DNA of 14,796 bases from the NCBI GenBank assembly GCA_018668095.1, contig JABIQF010000169.1:1-14796 (forward strand). The letters run 5' to 3'. A model generated the notes under the pieces. The model did not search any database. It had not been told where the DNA came from and saw only the letters and a program-made list of their open reading frames with translations. Shown one piece after another: positions 7,304 to 13,984 of the stretch (positions are counted from its first letter, which is position 1; every line of letters begins with the position of its first letter). The DNA comes from Cellvibrionales bacterium (lineage in GTDB: Bacteria; Pseudomonadota; Gammaproteobacteria; Pseudomonadales; UBA7434). The translations under genes and the position numbers were made by a program.

Positions 7304-8344
7304 TTAACTTTGTTGGCTTTTCAGATCCATATGTAATTGATCGAGCTTATTTTGATTATTTTTGACCCGTTTCAAAATCTCACCTAATGGCAATAAATCC
7401 ATGTCCTTATGGCGATGCTCTTTAGCAATATCCACTAAGTACTTTCCATGCTTAAAAAATATCTTATAGGCTTCGACTAAAGAATAATCAGGATCGAACA
7501 TATGCGTTGGCAGTGATGATACGCCATTAATTTCAATAATCACAAATTCACCACGTAATAATGCTTCTTTACTTTGAGCTTTGACATCCAATCGACCAAA
7601 ATTGAAATTCGGCTGCGTCTCAAATACATCATGAATCTTCACTTGCAACTCAGGTGTTAACCAATGAGTATCATCAGTGAACTTACACCCCATGGTGTGC
7701 GAGCCAATAAATGAAAGGCATATTTTTTCATCTTTAGAGGGTATTTTATCTAAATCAAAATATTGCAAAAATGTTGCCCAATGATGAGTATAACGATAAT
7801 GCTGTTGTGCCAATTGTTGTAAGTTATCTTTGCCGTTACCTATGACACTTGGAAAATGTTTTTGATTAATGCCTGTTATTTTCGGCTGCCCTGACTGACG
7901 GGTATAAAATATTCCACACTCAACCTTGAATGGGGTGAATTTTTGCAATAAATAATTCCCTGTTATTTTATGCGCATACTCATTAATCGCCTGCTCATTG
8001 ATAATTTTAATAAGCCCCTTTCCTACTAAGCCAATATCAGGCTTTAATATTAAGGGATAATGATGCAATGCGGCGAATGATTGAATGGCAGAAATCCTTT
8101 CATCGACAGATAAATGAGCCGACAAAATACGAGTAGGTAAAAATAATGTTTGATCAAATTGCTGCTGGGTATGGAATTTTGAACCAATACCTATTTCACC
8201 ATGGTCTAGTGCGGCATTAGCCTTAGCTAAGTTGGGGATACTCACTCGCTGGATTAAACAATAAATACCTAAATACAGGTAAAAGGGCAGCTCAAATAAT
8301 CGAGGATGCCAAAACTCATGATGTTTAAACCATTTTTTTTTCAA
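7304..8344 (-). CDS. ATP-grasp domain protein of unknown substrate
   Basis: A 346-residue protein with the main ATP-grasp signatures: ATP-binding lysine K101 in LILKPDIG, glycine-rich loop GLVGKG (105-110), hinge-region LLQKF (132-136), and metal ligands D253 (GRLDVK) with E271 and N273 in EINGVSS. ATP-grasp enzymes activate a carboxylate as an acyl phosphate and join it to an amine or thiol. The nearest recalled relatives are uncharacterised proteins that share an N-terminal WHPRLFELPFYLYLGIYCL-like segment, possibly membrane-associated. The partner substrate is unknown; D-Ala ligase or glutamate ligase labels would be guesses. The start is TTG at 8344, because no ATG exists between the upstream in-frame stop and the domain, and GAGAG lies 7 bases before it. 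It stands between the HDOD gene and yfaZ. No sign of truncation. Confidence 0.8.
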   Translation of the reverse strand: MKKKWFKHHEFWHPRLFELPFYLYLGIYCLIQRVSIPNLAKANAALDHGEIGIGSKFHTQQQFDQTLFLPTRILSAHLSVDERISAIQSFAALHHYPLILKPDIGLVGKGLIKIINEQAINEYAHKITGNYLLQKFTPFKVECGIFYTRQSGQPKITGINQKHFPSVIGNGKDNLQQLAQQHYRYTHHWATFLQYFDLDKIPSKDEKICLSFIGSHTMGCKFTDDTHWLTPELQVKIHDVFETQPNFNFGRLDVKAQSKEALLRGEFVIIEINGVSSLPTHMFDPDYSLVEAYKIFFKHGKYLVDIAKEHRHKDMDLLPLGEILKRVKNNQNKLDQLHMDLKSQQS

Positions 8345-8351
8345 TATATGA

Positions 8352-8356
8352 CTCTC
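8352..8356 (-). promoter_or_regulatory. Ribosome binding site supporting a TTG start
   Basis: GAGAG on the minus strand stands 7 bases before TTG at 8344. It supports this rare start for the ATP-grasp gene, since no ATG or GTG is available in frame. Confidence 0.45.
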
Positions 8357-8405
8357 TACTTCACTAACAAATACAAAGTAGAATTAGACTACAAAATGAA
8401 AGCAG

Positions 8406-8462
8406 ATGCCATGTTCACGTTCATGGCATTGTTATAAGAAATTAATAAATTTTTTATAACAA
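8406..8462 (-). terminator. Two adjacent hairpins downstream of the HDOD gene
   Basis: ATGCCATG (8406-8413) pairs with CATGGCAT (8422-8429) around an 8-base loop. TTGTTATAA (8429-8437) pairs with TTATAACAA (8454-8462) around a 16-base loop. Both are perfect and share base 8429. They lie 24 to 80 bases past the HDOD stop, as expected for a transcript end. The U-run after the inner hairpin is weak (CTGCTTTCATTTT), so termination may be partial. Confidence 0.4.
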
Positions 8463-8485
8463 ATAACGTATGCATTGATGGTAGC

Positions 8486-9379
8486 TTACGGCTGAATATC
8501 CGTTATCTGCTCTGCAGACAACAAACTCATTTTAAAGAGTTCATTAGCATCAGGAACAGCATCCATGGTTTTATTGATTACATTTTTATAGCCCTGTTCG
8601 CCAATACGCTCAAGCGCTCTTTGAATGCTGTCATCCAATGACTGCTGACTTAATGACTCACTGATCCATTGCTCGGCTAACATACCTGATAGCGCTACCG
8701 CATATTCCAACTCAGTTAGCTCGGTGATCGATTTTGCCTCTAACAAATAGTGACTGCTGCGAACCGCATTAATATGAATGTCTGGTAAATGCCAGCGCTC
8801 CAATATCGCTGCACCAATTTCAGCATGATCAACACCAAACATTCGCCGCTCTAATTCAATTAAATCTAGATGGCTTCGCGCACCTTTGACCAGTTGCGTA
8901 TATTTTTCTCCCTCAAAATGTTCTAGCGCAATCATACCAACATCTTGCATTAACGCAGCAACAAACAAATCACCCTGCTCCACACCTTTCAATTCACTAC
9001 GCATTTCAATAGCAGCAATAGCGCCTAATACACTTTTACGCCAAAAAGCATCATGGTCAAACCCAGAGTCTTTGGATTCGCAGTTTCGCATCATATCGAC
9101 AATCGCAAAACCGATCGCGATGCTCATTGTAAGCTGTATACCCAGTATCGCTAGGGCCTGATTTAAATTCGTGATTTCATGCCGAAAAGGAAATATAGAG
9201 GAGTTACTGACTTGCAGTAGTCGCGCACTTAATACCGGGTCATTGGCAATTACCTCACTGATTTTTGCCGCATACAACTCCCTATCATTACTCATATCAA
9301 TAATTCGCACAGCCACCTCAGGCAGCATGGGTAATCGATCTGAGTGACGTACCTTTTCCAGTAAAGCCTCTTTATTCAT
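8486..9379 (-). CDS. HDOD-domain signalling protein
   Basis: A 297-residue protein made almost wholly of one HDOD domain, a non-catalytic relative of HD phosphohydrolases found in bacterial signalling. The N-terminal LPMLPEVAVRIIDM (16-29), the DPVLSARLLQVSNSS segment (about 47-61) and the ALAILGIQ helix are typical. Where true HD enzymes have HD, this one reads ALMQDVGMIAL: the His is replaced by Gln, which fits loss of phosphohydrolase activity. No fused receiver, GGDEF or EAL domain is present. Such stand-alone proteins are linked to motility, biofilm or stress control in other bacteria, but this one's target cannot be told from here. The start ATG at 9379 sits inside a 12-bp palindrome, and a promoter candidate lies at 9441-9468. 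Confidence 0.9.
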   Translation of the reverse strand: MNKEALLEKVRHSDRLPMLPEVAVRIIDMSNDRELYAAKISEVIANDPVLSARLLQVSNSSIFPFRHEITNLNQALAILGIQLTMSIAIGFAIVDMMRNCESKDSGFDHDAFWRKSVLGAIAAIEMRSELKGVEQGDLFVAALMQDVGMIALEHFEGEKYTQLVKGARSHLDLIELERRMFGVDHAEIGAAILERWHLPDIHINAVRSSHYLLEAKSITELTELEYAVALSGMLAEQWISESLSQQSLDDSIQRALERIGEQGYKNVINKTMDAVPDANELFKMSLLSAEQITDIQP

Positions 9380-9389
9380 GACATGTCAT
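9378..9389. promoter_or_regulatory. 12-bp palindrome over the HDOD start codon
   Basis: ATGACATGTCAT is perfectly self-complementary and covers the first bases of the HDOD start. A related half-site (CGACAT / ATGTCG) recurs at 9408-9425. Together they could be paired operator sites or translation-blocking hairpins. Confidence 0.25.
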
Positions 9390-9407
9390 CCATTAACTTT
9401 TTAAATG

Positions 9408-9425
9408 ATGTCGCCCCCTCGACAT
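9408..9425 (-). promoter_or_regulatory. Leader hairpin upstream of the HDOD gene
   Basis: ATGTCG and CGACAT flank a C-rich loop (G-rich on the minus strand), a perfect 6-bp stem. It would fold at the start of the HDOD message, about 29 bases before the ATG. Its loop on the message, AGGGGG, resembles a Shine-Dalgarno sequence. Confidence 0.3.
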
Positions 9426-9440
9426 AACAACAAGATACGC

Positions 9441-9468
9441 GCTATAAACCGGCTAATATAAATACCAA
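9441..9468 (-). promoter_or_regulatory. Candidate sigma-70 promoter of the HDOD gene
   Basis: TTGGTA (9468-9463) and TATAGC (9446-9441) are 16 bases apart on the minus strand, each matching four of six consensus bases. Transcription would start near 9434, just before the leader hairpin. Confidence 0.35.
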
Positions 9469-9618
9469 GCTTATAATATCGTTATTTTTTACAGCGCTTT
9501 AGCAGTACTTTAAGCCATAGCGAATAACGAGTGATCTTTTAGTCAAAAAAAACTGATCTGCTAGCAGAGATAACCGCTTTATCATTAGCCGCATCTCAAT
9601 CATTAATGGATCGATTAA

Positions 9619-9648
9619 TTGTGTAAACGTTCCCAATAGTGGTATAGC
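9619..9648 (+). promoter_or_regulatory. Candidate promoter for hemL or a leader RNA
   Basis: TTGTGT (9619-9624) is followed after 18 bases by TATAGC (9643-9648), preceded by TGG, the extended -10 pattern TGn. Transcription would start near 9655, leaving a 340-base leader before hemL. Confidence 0.3.
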
Positions 9649-9675
9649 TTTAACACTTTTCAGGTTTCTATGGGT

Positions 9676-9698
9676 TTGCCCCTAGCCCTTGGGCGCAA
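9676..9698 (+). promoter_or_regulatory. GC-rich hairpin in the putative hemL leader
   Basis: TTGC plus CCC pair with GGG plus GCAA with one bulged C, leaving an 8-base loop. It stands out as a GC-rich island in AT-rich DNA and is followed after a short gap by T-rich DNA, so it may be an attenuator or small-RNA end. The distance to the first U-run is long for a simple terminator. Confidence 0.25.
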
Positions 9699-9995
9699 TT
9701 CAAATGTTTTTATCTGGTTTTTGGTTCTTTTTTTCCTTTTTTTATCTTAGCGCTATTCTTGAGCTTATTTTTTAAGCAAGATCACAAGAGAATGATCCAA
9801 TAACAATACTCATAAGTATTAATTTTGACTCATAACTAAATGTCTAATTTTGGAACAGCTTCAGGTAGAATTACAACCAATAGGTTTTTTACAAACATTA
9901 GATAAATCAATTGACCAATAACGGTTTTTTATAGCGATTAATCGTTCACTTCACGCTTCGCATAAGCCTCCACCTTAAATAGTACGGATGATGTA

Positions 9996-11291
9996 ATGAC
10001 AACGACTGCCAATCCCACCTCAGAAAAACTGTTTCAACAAGCCCAAAAGTCTATTCCGGGCGGCGTCAACTCGCCAGTACGAGCATTTAAAGCAGTCGGC
10101 GGTACACCATTATTCATTCAATCGGCAAAGGGTGCTTATGTCGTTGATAGTGATAACAAGCGCTACATCGATTACGTACAATCCTGGGGACCAATGATTT
10201 TGGGCCACGCGCATCCTGATATTATTGCTGCAGTTCAAGCCAAAATGGCGGACGGATTAAGTTTTGGCGCGCCCACAGAAATTGAAACAACATTAGCAGA
10301 AAGAATTAAATCCATCATACCGAGCATGGATATGATGCGTATGGTCAGCTCCGGCACCGAAGCGACTATGAGCGCGATACGTTTAGCGCGTGGCTTTACT
10401 GGTCGCGATACTATCGTTAAATTTGAAGGTTGTTACCATGGTCATTCAGATTCGCTATTAGTAAAAGCCGGATCTGGCGCGCTGACTTTTGGCGTACCTA
10501 GCTCACCTGGCGTTCCTGAATCATTAGTTAAGCACACCTTAAATCTTACCTATAACGATATTGAGCAGGTGAAAGCGGTGTTCGCAGAAAAAGGCGATAG
10601 CATTGCCTGTATTATCGTTGAGCCCGTTGCTGGCAATATGAATTGCGTGCCACCTGTCGATGGCTTTTTATCTACCCTCCGTGAAGTCTGCGATGCCTCT
10701 GGTGCACTATTGATTTTTGATGAAGTGATGACTGGGTTTCGTGTGCACCCCCAAGGAGCGCAAGGTCATTATGGTATAACACCTGATTTAACCACTCTTG
10801 GCAAAGTGATTGGCGGCGGCATGCCCGTCGGCGCTTTTGGTGGTAGACGCGACATTATGGAAGAGTTAGCACCCACCGGCCCTATTTATCAAGCGGGAAC
10901 ATTATCGGGCAACCCCGTTGCAATGGCTGCAGGTTTAACGACATTAAACTTAGTTTCCGAAAGCGGTTTTTATGAAAAATTATTTGCTAGTACTGAACAA
11001 TTAACAACGGGTTTAGAATCTGTCGCTAAGCAATGTGGTATTCCATTTACAACAAATCATGTTGGCAGTATGTTCGGCATGTTTTTTACGGAAGATGAAA
11101 AAGTTACACGCTATGCACAAGTAATGGGCGGCAACAATGAACGCTTTAATCAATTTTTTCATGGCATGTTAGCGCAAAGGGTTTATTTGGCTCCAGCTAG
11201 CTTTGAAGCAGGATTTGTATCAGGTGCACATACTAGCGATATTGTTGACGCAACATTAACTGCCGCTGAAGTCGTTATGAAAAATCTATAA
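9996..11291 (+). CDS. hemL: Glutamate-1-semialdehyde 2,1-aminomutase (HemL)
   Basis: A PLP enzyme that converts glutamate-1-semialdehyde to 5-aminolevulinate, the committed precursor of heme and other tetrapyrroles by the C5 route, acting in the cytoplasm as a dimer. The 431-residue product is full length. Family marks in order: PGGVNSPVRAF (21-31), the VSSGTEATMSAIRLAR phosphate-binding stretch (about 117-132), the PLP Asp in FDEVMTGFR (D242), and the PLP lysine K270 in TTLGKVIGGGMPVGAFGG. The start ATG at 9996 follows a weak GGATGATG site; no better start is visible. It is the only gene between a 616-base upstream gap and a strong terminator, so it is probably transcribed alone. In other gammaproteobacteria it often neighbours thiamine genes, which are not seen here. 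Confidence 0.96.
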   Translation: MTTTANPTSEKLFQQAQKSIPGGVNSPVRAFKAVGGTPLFIQSAKGAYVVDSDNKRYIDYVQSWGPMILGHAHPDIIAAVQAKMADGLSFGAPTEIETTLAERIKSIIPSMDMMRMVSSGTEATMSAIRLARGFTGRDTIVKFEGCYHGHSDSLLVKAGSGALTFGVPSSPGVPESLVKHTLNLTYNDIEQVKAVFAEKGDSIACIIVEPVAGNMNCVPPVDGFLSTLREVCDASGALLIFDEVMTGFRVHPQGAQGHYGITPDLTTLGKVIGGGMPVGAFGGRRDIMEELAPTGPIYQAGTLSGNPVAMAAGLTTLNLVSESGFYEKLFASTEQLTTGLESVAKQCGIPFTTNHVGSMFGMFFTEDEKVTRYAQVMGGNNERFNQFFHGMLAQRVYLAPASFEAGFVSGAHTSDIVDATLTAAEVVMKNL

Positions 11292-11350
11292 GCCACGCTC
11301 ATTTCCAGAAAAAGTTTTTTTCTAGCAAAAAAAATTGAAAAAAAGAATAA

Positions 11351-11380
11351 AAAAAGGCCTCTTATAAGAGGCCTTTTTTT
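11351..11380. terminator. Bidirectional intrinsic terminator between hemL and gcvH
   Basis: The perfect palindrome AGGCCTCTTATAAGAGGCCT is flanked by A's on the left and T's on the right. It therefore gives a GC-rich stem and a U-run on both strands, ending both hemL (rightward) and gcvH (leftward). Confidence 0.95.
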
Positions 11381-11408
11381 AAAAATCATTTAATGCGCTT
11401 TCGCCTCA

Positions 11409-11801
11409 TTATTCTTCGCCAGCAACAACATCAGCATAAGCATCTGAAGTGAGTAAGGAATCCAACTCAACCGTATCGGCCGGCTTTAACTTATAAAACC
11501 AACCGTCTTCATAAGGTTCGCTGTTGACTGTTTCTGGCTCATCTTCAAGTTTTTCATTAATCTCGATGACTTCACCTGAAATGGGTGCATAGACATCAGA
11601 AGCCGCTTTAACGGACTCAACGACACCAGCTTCTTCGCCTGCTGATAAAATCTGACCCATATCCGGCAACTCAATATAAACCACATCACCCAATTGGGCC
11701 TGGGCATGATCAGTAATGCCTATAACGACTGTGCCGTCTTCTTCTACACGAGCCCATTCGTGGCTTGCCGCATAACGTAATTCAGAAGGTAAATCACTCA
11801 T
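11409..11801 (-). CDS. gcvH: Glycine cleavage system H protein
   Basis: The lipoyl-carrying shuttle of the glycine cleavage system; it passes the aminomethyl group from GcvP to GcvT and electrons to the L protein. The 130-residue product has the full family length. The lipoylated lysine is K65 in GVVESVKAASDVYAPISGE, and the N-terminus reads RYAASHEWAR, as in other H proteins. The ribosome binding site AGGAAAG stands just before the ATG at 11801. It lies directly downstream of two 18-bp tandem repeats (11812-11847), with a promoter candidate at 11926-11953. gcvT and gcvP, its usual operon mates, are absent from both sides: yfbR lies upstream and hemL downstream. It is thus probably transcribed alone from its own promoter. 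Confidence 0.96.
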   Translation of the reverse strand: MSDLPSELRYAASHEWARVEEDGTVVIGITDHAQAQLGDVVYIELPDMGQILSAGEEAGVVESVKAASDVYAPISGEVIEINEKLEDEPETVNSEPYEDGWFYKLKPADTVELDSLLTSDAYADVVAGEE

Positions 11802-11811
11802 TTGCTCTTTC

Positions 11812-11847
11812 CTAAAAATATGTCAGTAACTAAAATTATGCCAGTAA
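11812..11847. repeat. Two tandem 18-bp repeats before gcvH
   Basis: CTAAAAATATGTCAGTAA and CTAAAATTATGCCAGTAA lie head to tail with 16 of 18 bases alike. They end about 10 bases before the gcvH start, so they cover the ribosome binding region of the leader. A further dyad TTAAGCCGCTTAA lies at 11858-11870. Confidence 0.6.
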
Positions 11848-11925
11848 CTTAAACGACTTAAGCCGCTTAAACACTAACAGTCAATTAAATTTATATTTAC
11901 CCCAAAGGCTAAATCTTAATGGTGC

Positions 11926-11953
11926 ATTCTACCTTGGGTAAGCCGAAAAACAA
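11926..11953 (-). promoter_or_regulatory. gcvH: Candidate gcvH promoter
   Basis: TAGAAT (11931-11926) matches five of six -10 bases and lies 16 bases after TTGTTT (11953-11948), a weak -35. An imperfect inverted repeat, CCTTGGGTAA at 11932-11941 and TTACCCCAAAGG at 11897-11908, brackets the -10 and start region and could be an operator. Leader length would be about 118 bases. Confidence 0.4.
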
Positions 11954-12064
11954 TGCTAAATTTTGGCTCTAACCGGTTAATACTCTCTTTATATTAATAA
12001 CTACCTAACTAGCCATAACAACTTCTTAGCTATCCATAAGTATCGCTTATCTGTCCATTAAAAT

Positions 12065-12092
12065 AGCTTGGCCATAATAATCAACCCAAGCT
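12065..12092 (-). terminator. Weak terminator after yfbR
   Basis: AGCTTGG (12065-12071) and CCAAGCT (12086-12092) form a 7-bp stem with a 14-base loop, followed on the minus strand by ATTTTAA. A second stem GGCGCT / AGCGCC overlaps the yfbR stop (12094-12115). These could end the ubi-yfbR transcript before gcvH. Confidence 0.35.
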
Positions 12093-12097
12093 TGGCG

Positions 12098-12724
12098 CTA
12101 GGATTGACCAGCGCCACCGTCGGTGAAGACGGCCTCACCCGGGGTAATTAATTCATCCAACGTGAGATCAAAGCTGGGTAAAAAAGTTTCAATAAAATAG
12201 TCCACTTCTGGCATTGCCATCGCCCTTAATCGATCCTCAGTATCTGCCACTGCCTTAACAAATTCTGCATTACCAGCTTTAATTTCAGCCTTGCATTTAA
12301 TCAATGAGGCAATTAAATCTGCTGCTTTAATAAACTTGGTCACTTCGGCTGATAAATCATCGTGCAATAAATAGCCGCGGTAATCATCACGTAATGCTTC
12401 AGGCAGAGTCGAAAGCATTTCTCGCTCAGCGGTATACTCCACTTCTTTATAGGCATCACGAATTTTTTTATTGTGGTACTTAATCGGTGAAGGTAAATCA
12501 CCCGTGAGCACTTCTGATGAGTCATGGTACAAGGCAGCAACCGCAGCAGCATTCGCATCAATATTTTTATCATAAAAGCGATTGCCAATAAGTCCTAATG
12601 CATGGGTAATAACTGACACTTCATAAGAGTGTTCCATGACATTTTCTTGAATAGCATTTCGCTTCATACCCCAGCGATAAATCCAACGCATTTTACTTAA
12701 ATAGGCAAAAAAATGATTATTCAT
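12098..12724 (-). CDS. yfbR: 5'-deoxynucleotidase YfbR-type HD protein
   Basis: An HD-domain phosphohydrolase that removes the 5'-phosphate from deoxyribonucleoside monophosphates in nucleotide salvage. The 208-residue product aligns along its whole length with E. coli YfbR (199 residues). It shows the start HFFAYLSKMRWIYRW with R17 and W18, the metal His H32 in NVMEHS, the HD pair H67-D68 in ALYHDSSEVLTGDLPSPIKY, and the later metal Asp in FIKAADLI. These cover the known metal and substrate residues. The end of the protein (DYFIETFLPSF) also matches. The start at 12724 fits the family N-terminus, though the AAGGAT site is about 13 bases away. It follows the ubiI-type gene after 27 bases and is probably read with it. 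In E. coli the gene lies elsewhere. Confidence 0.93.
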   Translation of the reverse strand: MNNHFFAYLSKMRWIYRWGMKRNAIQENVMEHSYEVSVITHALGLIGNRFYDKNIDANAAAVAALYHDSSEVLTGDLPSPIKYHNKKIRDAYKEVEYTAEREMLSTLPEALRDDYRGYLLHDDLSAEVTKFIKAADLIASLIKCKAEIKAGNAEFVKAVADTEDRLRAMAMPEVDYFIETFLPSFDLTLDELITPGEAVFTDGGAGQS

Positions 12725-12751
12725 AAAACAGTTTTATATCCTTTTAGCAGG

Positions 12752-13984
12752 TTACATAATACCCATAGCATATTTAATAATACGATTTTTGAGTTTTGTT
12801 TGTTGCTGCAAAACATTCATGCCGGCATTACGCAACCAGCGTAACGGCAAGGGAATAGGCGCAAACAAACGTTTAAAACCTTCTACCGCTGACATCATCG
12901 CTAAGTTATCACCCTTGCGTTGACGCTGATAACGATTAAGCACGGCGATATCGCCAACACTCTGACCGCGCTTATGAGCAGCCAAAATACAGGTCGATAA
13001 TACTTTAACGTCAGCTAAGCCTAAATTAATTCCCTGACCAGCTAAAGGATGAATGCTATGTGCGGCATCAGCGATTAAAGCAAAGCCCGCCTTCGTGTAA
13101 TCAACGGCATGGCGCTGCTGCAAAGGGTAGCTGAAACGCTGTGAACATGCCGTGACTTTACCCAAGCGATTTTCAAATGCTCGACTAAGCGCAGCACAAA
13201 AGGCATCATCATTCATCGCCATGGCTGCTGCCGTTTTCTCACTCGATTGCGACCAAACAATTGAACAATAATGTTTATCGTCATCATTAACAGCTAAAGG
13301 TAAAAACGCTAGTGGTCCAAAAGAGGTAAAGCGCTGCCATGCAGTTTTCTGATGAGACCGCTCAACACTGACAGTAGAGACTAAAGCGTCGTGATCATAA
13401 TCCCACGCTCGTACCGCAATACCTGCCATTTCTCGTAATGGCGAATTCGCTCCATCAGCCGCCACAATTAATGTACTTCGAATAATCGTGCCGTCATCTA
13501 AGCTCAGCTGCGGTTTTTCACTTTCTGATTTTTCTGGCAATCGCAAATGGGCCACGGCTTGGCCATCAAAAATATGGATGTTCGGTGATTGTTTAAGCTG
13601 ATTAACTAAAGCCGCAAGCGTGACACGATTTTCAACAATATGGCCTAATACAGGTGCACGGACATCGGCCGCATCAAAACTCACCTCTCCTGTTCCTTCT
13701 GCGTCCCATACTTGCATTTTTTCGAACGGACTTACACGCTGCTTAGAAATAGCTGACCAAACACCTAATCCTGTAAGAAAATTCTGCGAGGCAACCGTTA
13801 AGGCACTAACCCGAGGATCAAAATCATTAATATTTTCGTCGCATGCTGGCCAGTCACTTTTTATTGTTTGCGCTTCAATTAAAGCAATACGCAATGGCGC
13901 CAATGACGATGAGCTTAATGCACAAGCGAGTGCCGTACCGGCTAAACCTGCACCAACAATAGCAATATCAAAAGATTCATTCAT
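12752..13984 (-). CDS. ubiI: UbiI-type FAD-dependent ubiquinone-ring hydroxylase
   Basis: A flavin monooxygenase of the UbiH/UbiI/UbiF/COQ6 family, which adds a hydroxyl to the ring during ubiquinone synthesis; UbiI acts on C5. The 410-residue product has the FAD fold GAGLAG (11-16), DPRVSAL (56-62), the AADGANSP motif (175-182) and the second FAD motif LIADAAHSIHPLAGQG (303-318). In the last, the usual GD is AD: Gly is replaced by Ala, while the following Asp is kept. Assignment to UbiI rests on its place beside ubiH, as in E. coli where ubiH and visC/ubiI are adjacent, and on C-terminal LRWLRNAGMN; UbiF is possible. The ATG overlaps the ubiH stop by four bases (ATGA), indicating translational coupling. 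yfbR follows after 27 bases. Confidence 0.85.
   Translation of the reverse strand: MNESFDIAIVGAGLAGTALACALSSSSLAPLRIALIEAQTIKSDWPACDENINDFDPRVSALTVASQNFLTGLGVWSAISKQRVSPFEKMQVWDAEGTGEVSFDAADVRAPVLGHIVENRVTLAALVNQLKQSPNIHIFDGQAVAHLRLPEKSESEKPQLSLDDGTIIRSTLIVAADGANSPLREMAGIAVRAWDYDHDALVSTVSVERSHQKTAWQRFTSFGPLAFLPLAVNDDDKHYCSIVWSQSSEKTAAAMAMNDDAFCAALSRAFENRLGKVTACSQRFSYPLQQRHAVDYTKAGFALIADAAHSIHPLAGQGINLGLADVKVLSTCILAAHKRGQSVGDIAVLNRYQRQRKGDNLAMMSAVEGFKRLFAPIPLPLRWLRNAGMNVLQQQTKLKNRIIKYAMGIM

Larger units (their letters stand above)
9380..9995. other. 616-base non-coding region between the HDOD gene and hemL
   Basis: The longest gene-free stretch in the window. It holds the HDOD promoter and hairpin on the left, a 12-bp palindrome TCTGCTAGCAGA at 9557-9568, an extended -10 promoter candidate at 9619-9648, a GC-rich hairpin at 9676-9698, and a T-rich run from about 9705 to 9750. 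A further hairpin (GCTTA / TAAGC) follows at about 9763. I found no protein frame with a family signature. A long hemL leader or a small RNA is possible. Confidence 0.4.

Noticed and set aside
11802..12060. Glycine riboswitch upstream of gcvH
   Set aside because: I could not find the conserved glycine-aptamer core; the region holds direct repeats and dyads instead.
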